NCBI GenBank assembly: GCA_017629455.1
Contig: JAGBXE010000045.1
Span: forward strand, 1-6,703
DNA from: Kiritimatiellia bacterium
GTDB taxonomy: Bacteria > Verrucomicrobiota > Kiritimatiellia > RFP12 > UBA1067
Direction: 5' to 3'
DNA length: 6,703 nt
Shown here: positions 6,349 through 6,703 of the stretch, in pieces
Layout: each line of letters opens with the position of its first letter
How positions within the stretch are numbered: position 1 is the stretch's first letter
Position numbers and translations under genes: made by a program
The notes under the pieces: model-generated
Told to the model about the DNA's origin: nothing
The model's input: the letters and a program-made list of their open reading frames with translations, nothing else
Database searches by the model: none

Positions 6349-6703
6349 ATGAAAACATTCAGAGTTGTAGGATTGTTAGTAGGAGCATTCTTAGCGTCAA
6401 ATGCGATTTCTGAAGAGGCGCTTGTCGGGGATCAGCTTTCAATTCGTTTTGCTGATGCATCTGAAGGCTTTGGTATACGTGGTTTTGAAAATAAGATCGA
6501 AGGAGAAAAGACATCATTTGTAAATGGTGCATCTTCAGGGGCTGATTTCTGGGCGCTTATTTTTCATTCACGCAAGGCCGACGGGAGTATCGACAAGGTA
6601 AGAGTCGATAATCGCTCACCAGCTCGCAACAGGCGGATAGAAAAAACCGATAAGGTCTGGAAGTTTATTTGGGAAGGATTGGATGTCGGCACAGAAAAGG
6701 GCG
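6349..6703 (+). CDS. Secreted protein of unknown function, N-terminal part (3' end outside window)
   Basis: The frame stays open to the end of the window, giving 118 codons. Residues 1-18 (MKTFRVVGLLVGAFLASN) form a good signal peptide with a basic n-region, a hydrophobic core and likely cleavage near 'SNA-IS'. The mature part starts with 'GDQLSIRFADASEGFGIRG' and continues with alternating beta strands, 'DFWALIF', 'PARNRR' and 'WKFIWEGLDV'. Opening strands of the type 'L-x-(I/V)-x-F-x-x-x-x-x-G-x-x-I' resemble the galactose-mutarotase-like beta-sandwich that begins some large secreted glycoside hydrolases in Verrucomicrobiota and Planctomycetes. This is a weak resemblance, not an identification. 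The gene starts 13 bases after the stop of the giant gene with no terminator between, so the two are probably co-transcribed. An alternative start at 6343 would add Met-Asp. The gene is certain; its function is not. Confidence 0.8.
   Translation, partial: MKTFRVVGLLVGAFLASNAISEEALVGDQLSIRFADASEGFGIRGFENKIEGEKTSFVNGASSGADFWALIFHSRKADGSIDKVRVDNRSPARNRRIEKTDKVWKFIWEGLDVGTEKG

Overview
The window holds three genes, all on the + strand: the 3' end of a membrane transporter gene, one very large secreted-protein gene filling about 88% of the sequence, and the 5' end of a third, probably secreted, protein. No RNA gene, CRISPR array, insertion sequence or attachment site was seen. Base composition is moderate and uneven. 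The giant modular secreted proteins, the autotransporter-associated beta-strand motifs without a beta-barrel, and a C-terminus ending in a short hydrophobic strand plus Arg are the style I associate with the Planctomycetes-Verrucomicrobia-Lentisphaerae-Kiritimatiellota group, especially gut Kiritimatiellota-like lineages. That assignment is inference from protein style; no marker gene is present.

Region by region: bases 1-398 encode the C-terminal half of a VIT1/CCC1-family (iron/manganese) transporter, most like the type in which a ferritin-like/rubrerythrin domain precedes the membrane part. Bases 399-425 form a short gap with a weak Shine-Dalgarno sequence; a sigma70-like promoter candidate overlaps the end of the transporter gene. 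Bases 426-6335 encode one 1969-residue protein: a signal peptide, a first SGNH/GDSL hydrolase domain that keeps the nucleophile Ser but has lost the other four catalytic or oxyanion positions, an unassigned linker of about 118 residues, a second SGNH domain of the PAF-acetylhydrolase alpha-subunit type with every catalytic residue intact, and then about 1400 residues of beta-solenoid with Gly-Gly rung motifs and at least one clear passenger-associated (PATR) repeat. Bases 6349-6703 begin a third protein with a signal peptide, 13 bases after the stop of the giant gene and with no terminator between them.

The last two genes look co-transcribed and probably act together outside the cytoplasm, plausibly as an esterase on a large fibrous stalk plus a companion secreted protein acting on polysaccharide or another surface substrate. 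The transporter is probably an unrelated neighbour. The most notable feature is the tandem live/dead SGNH pair carried on a beta-solenoid.
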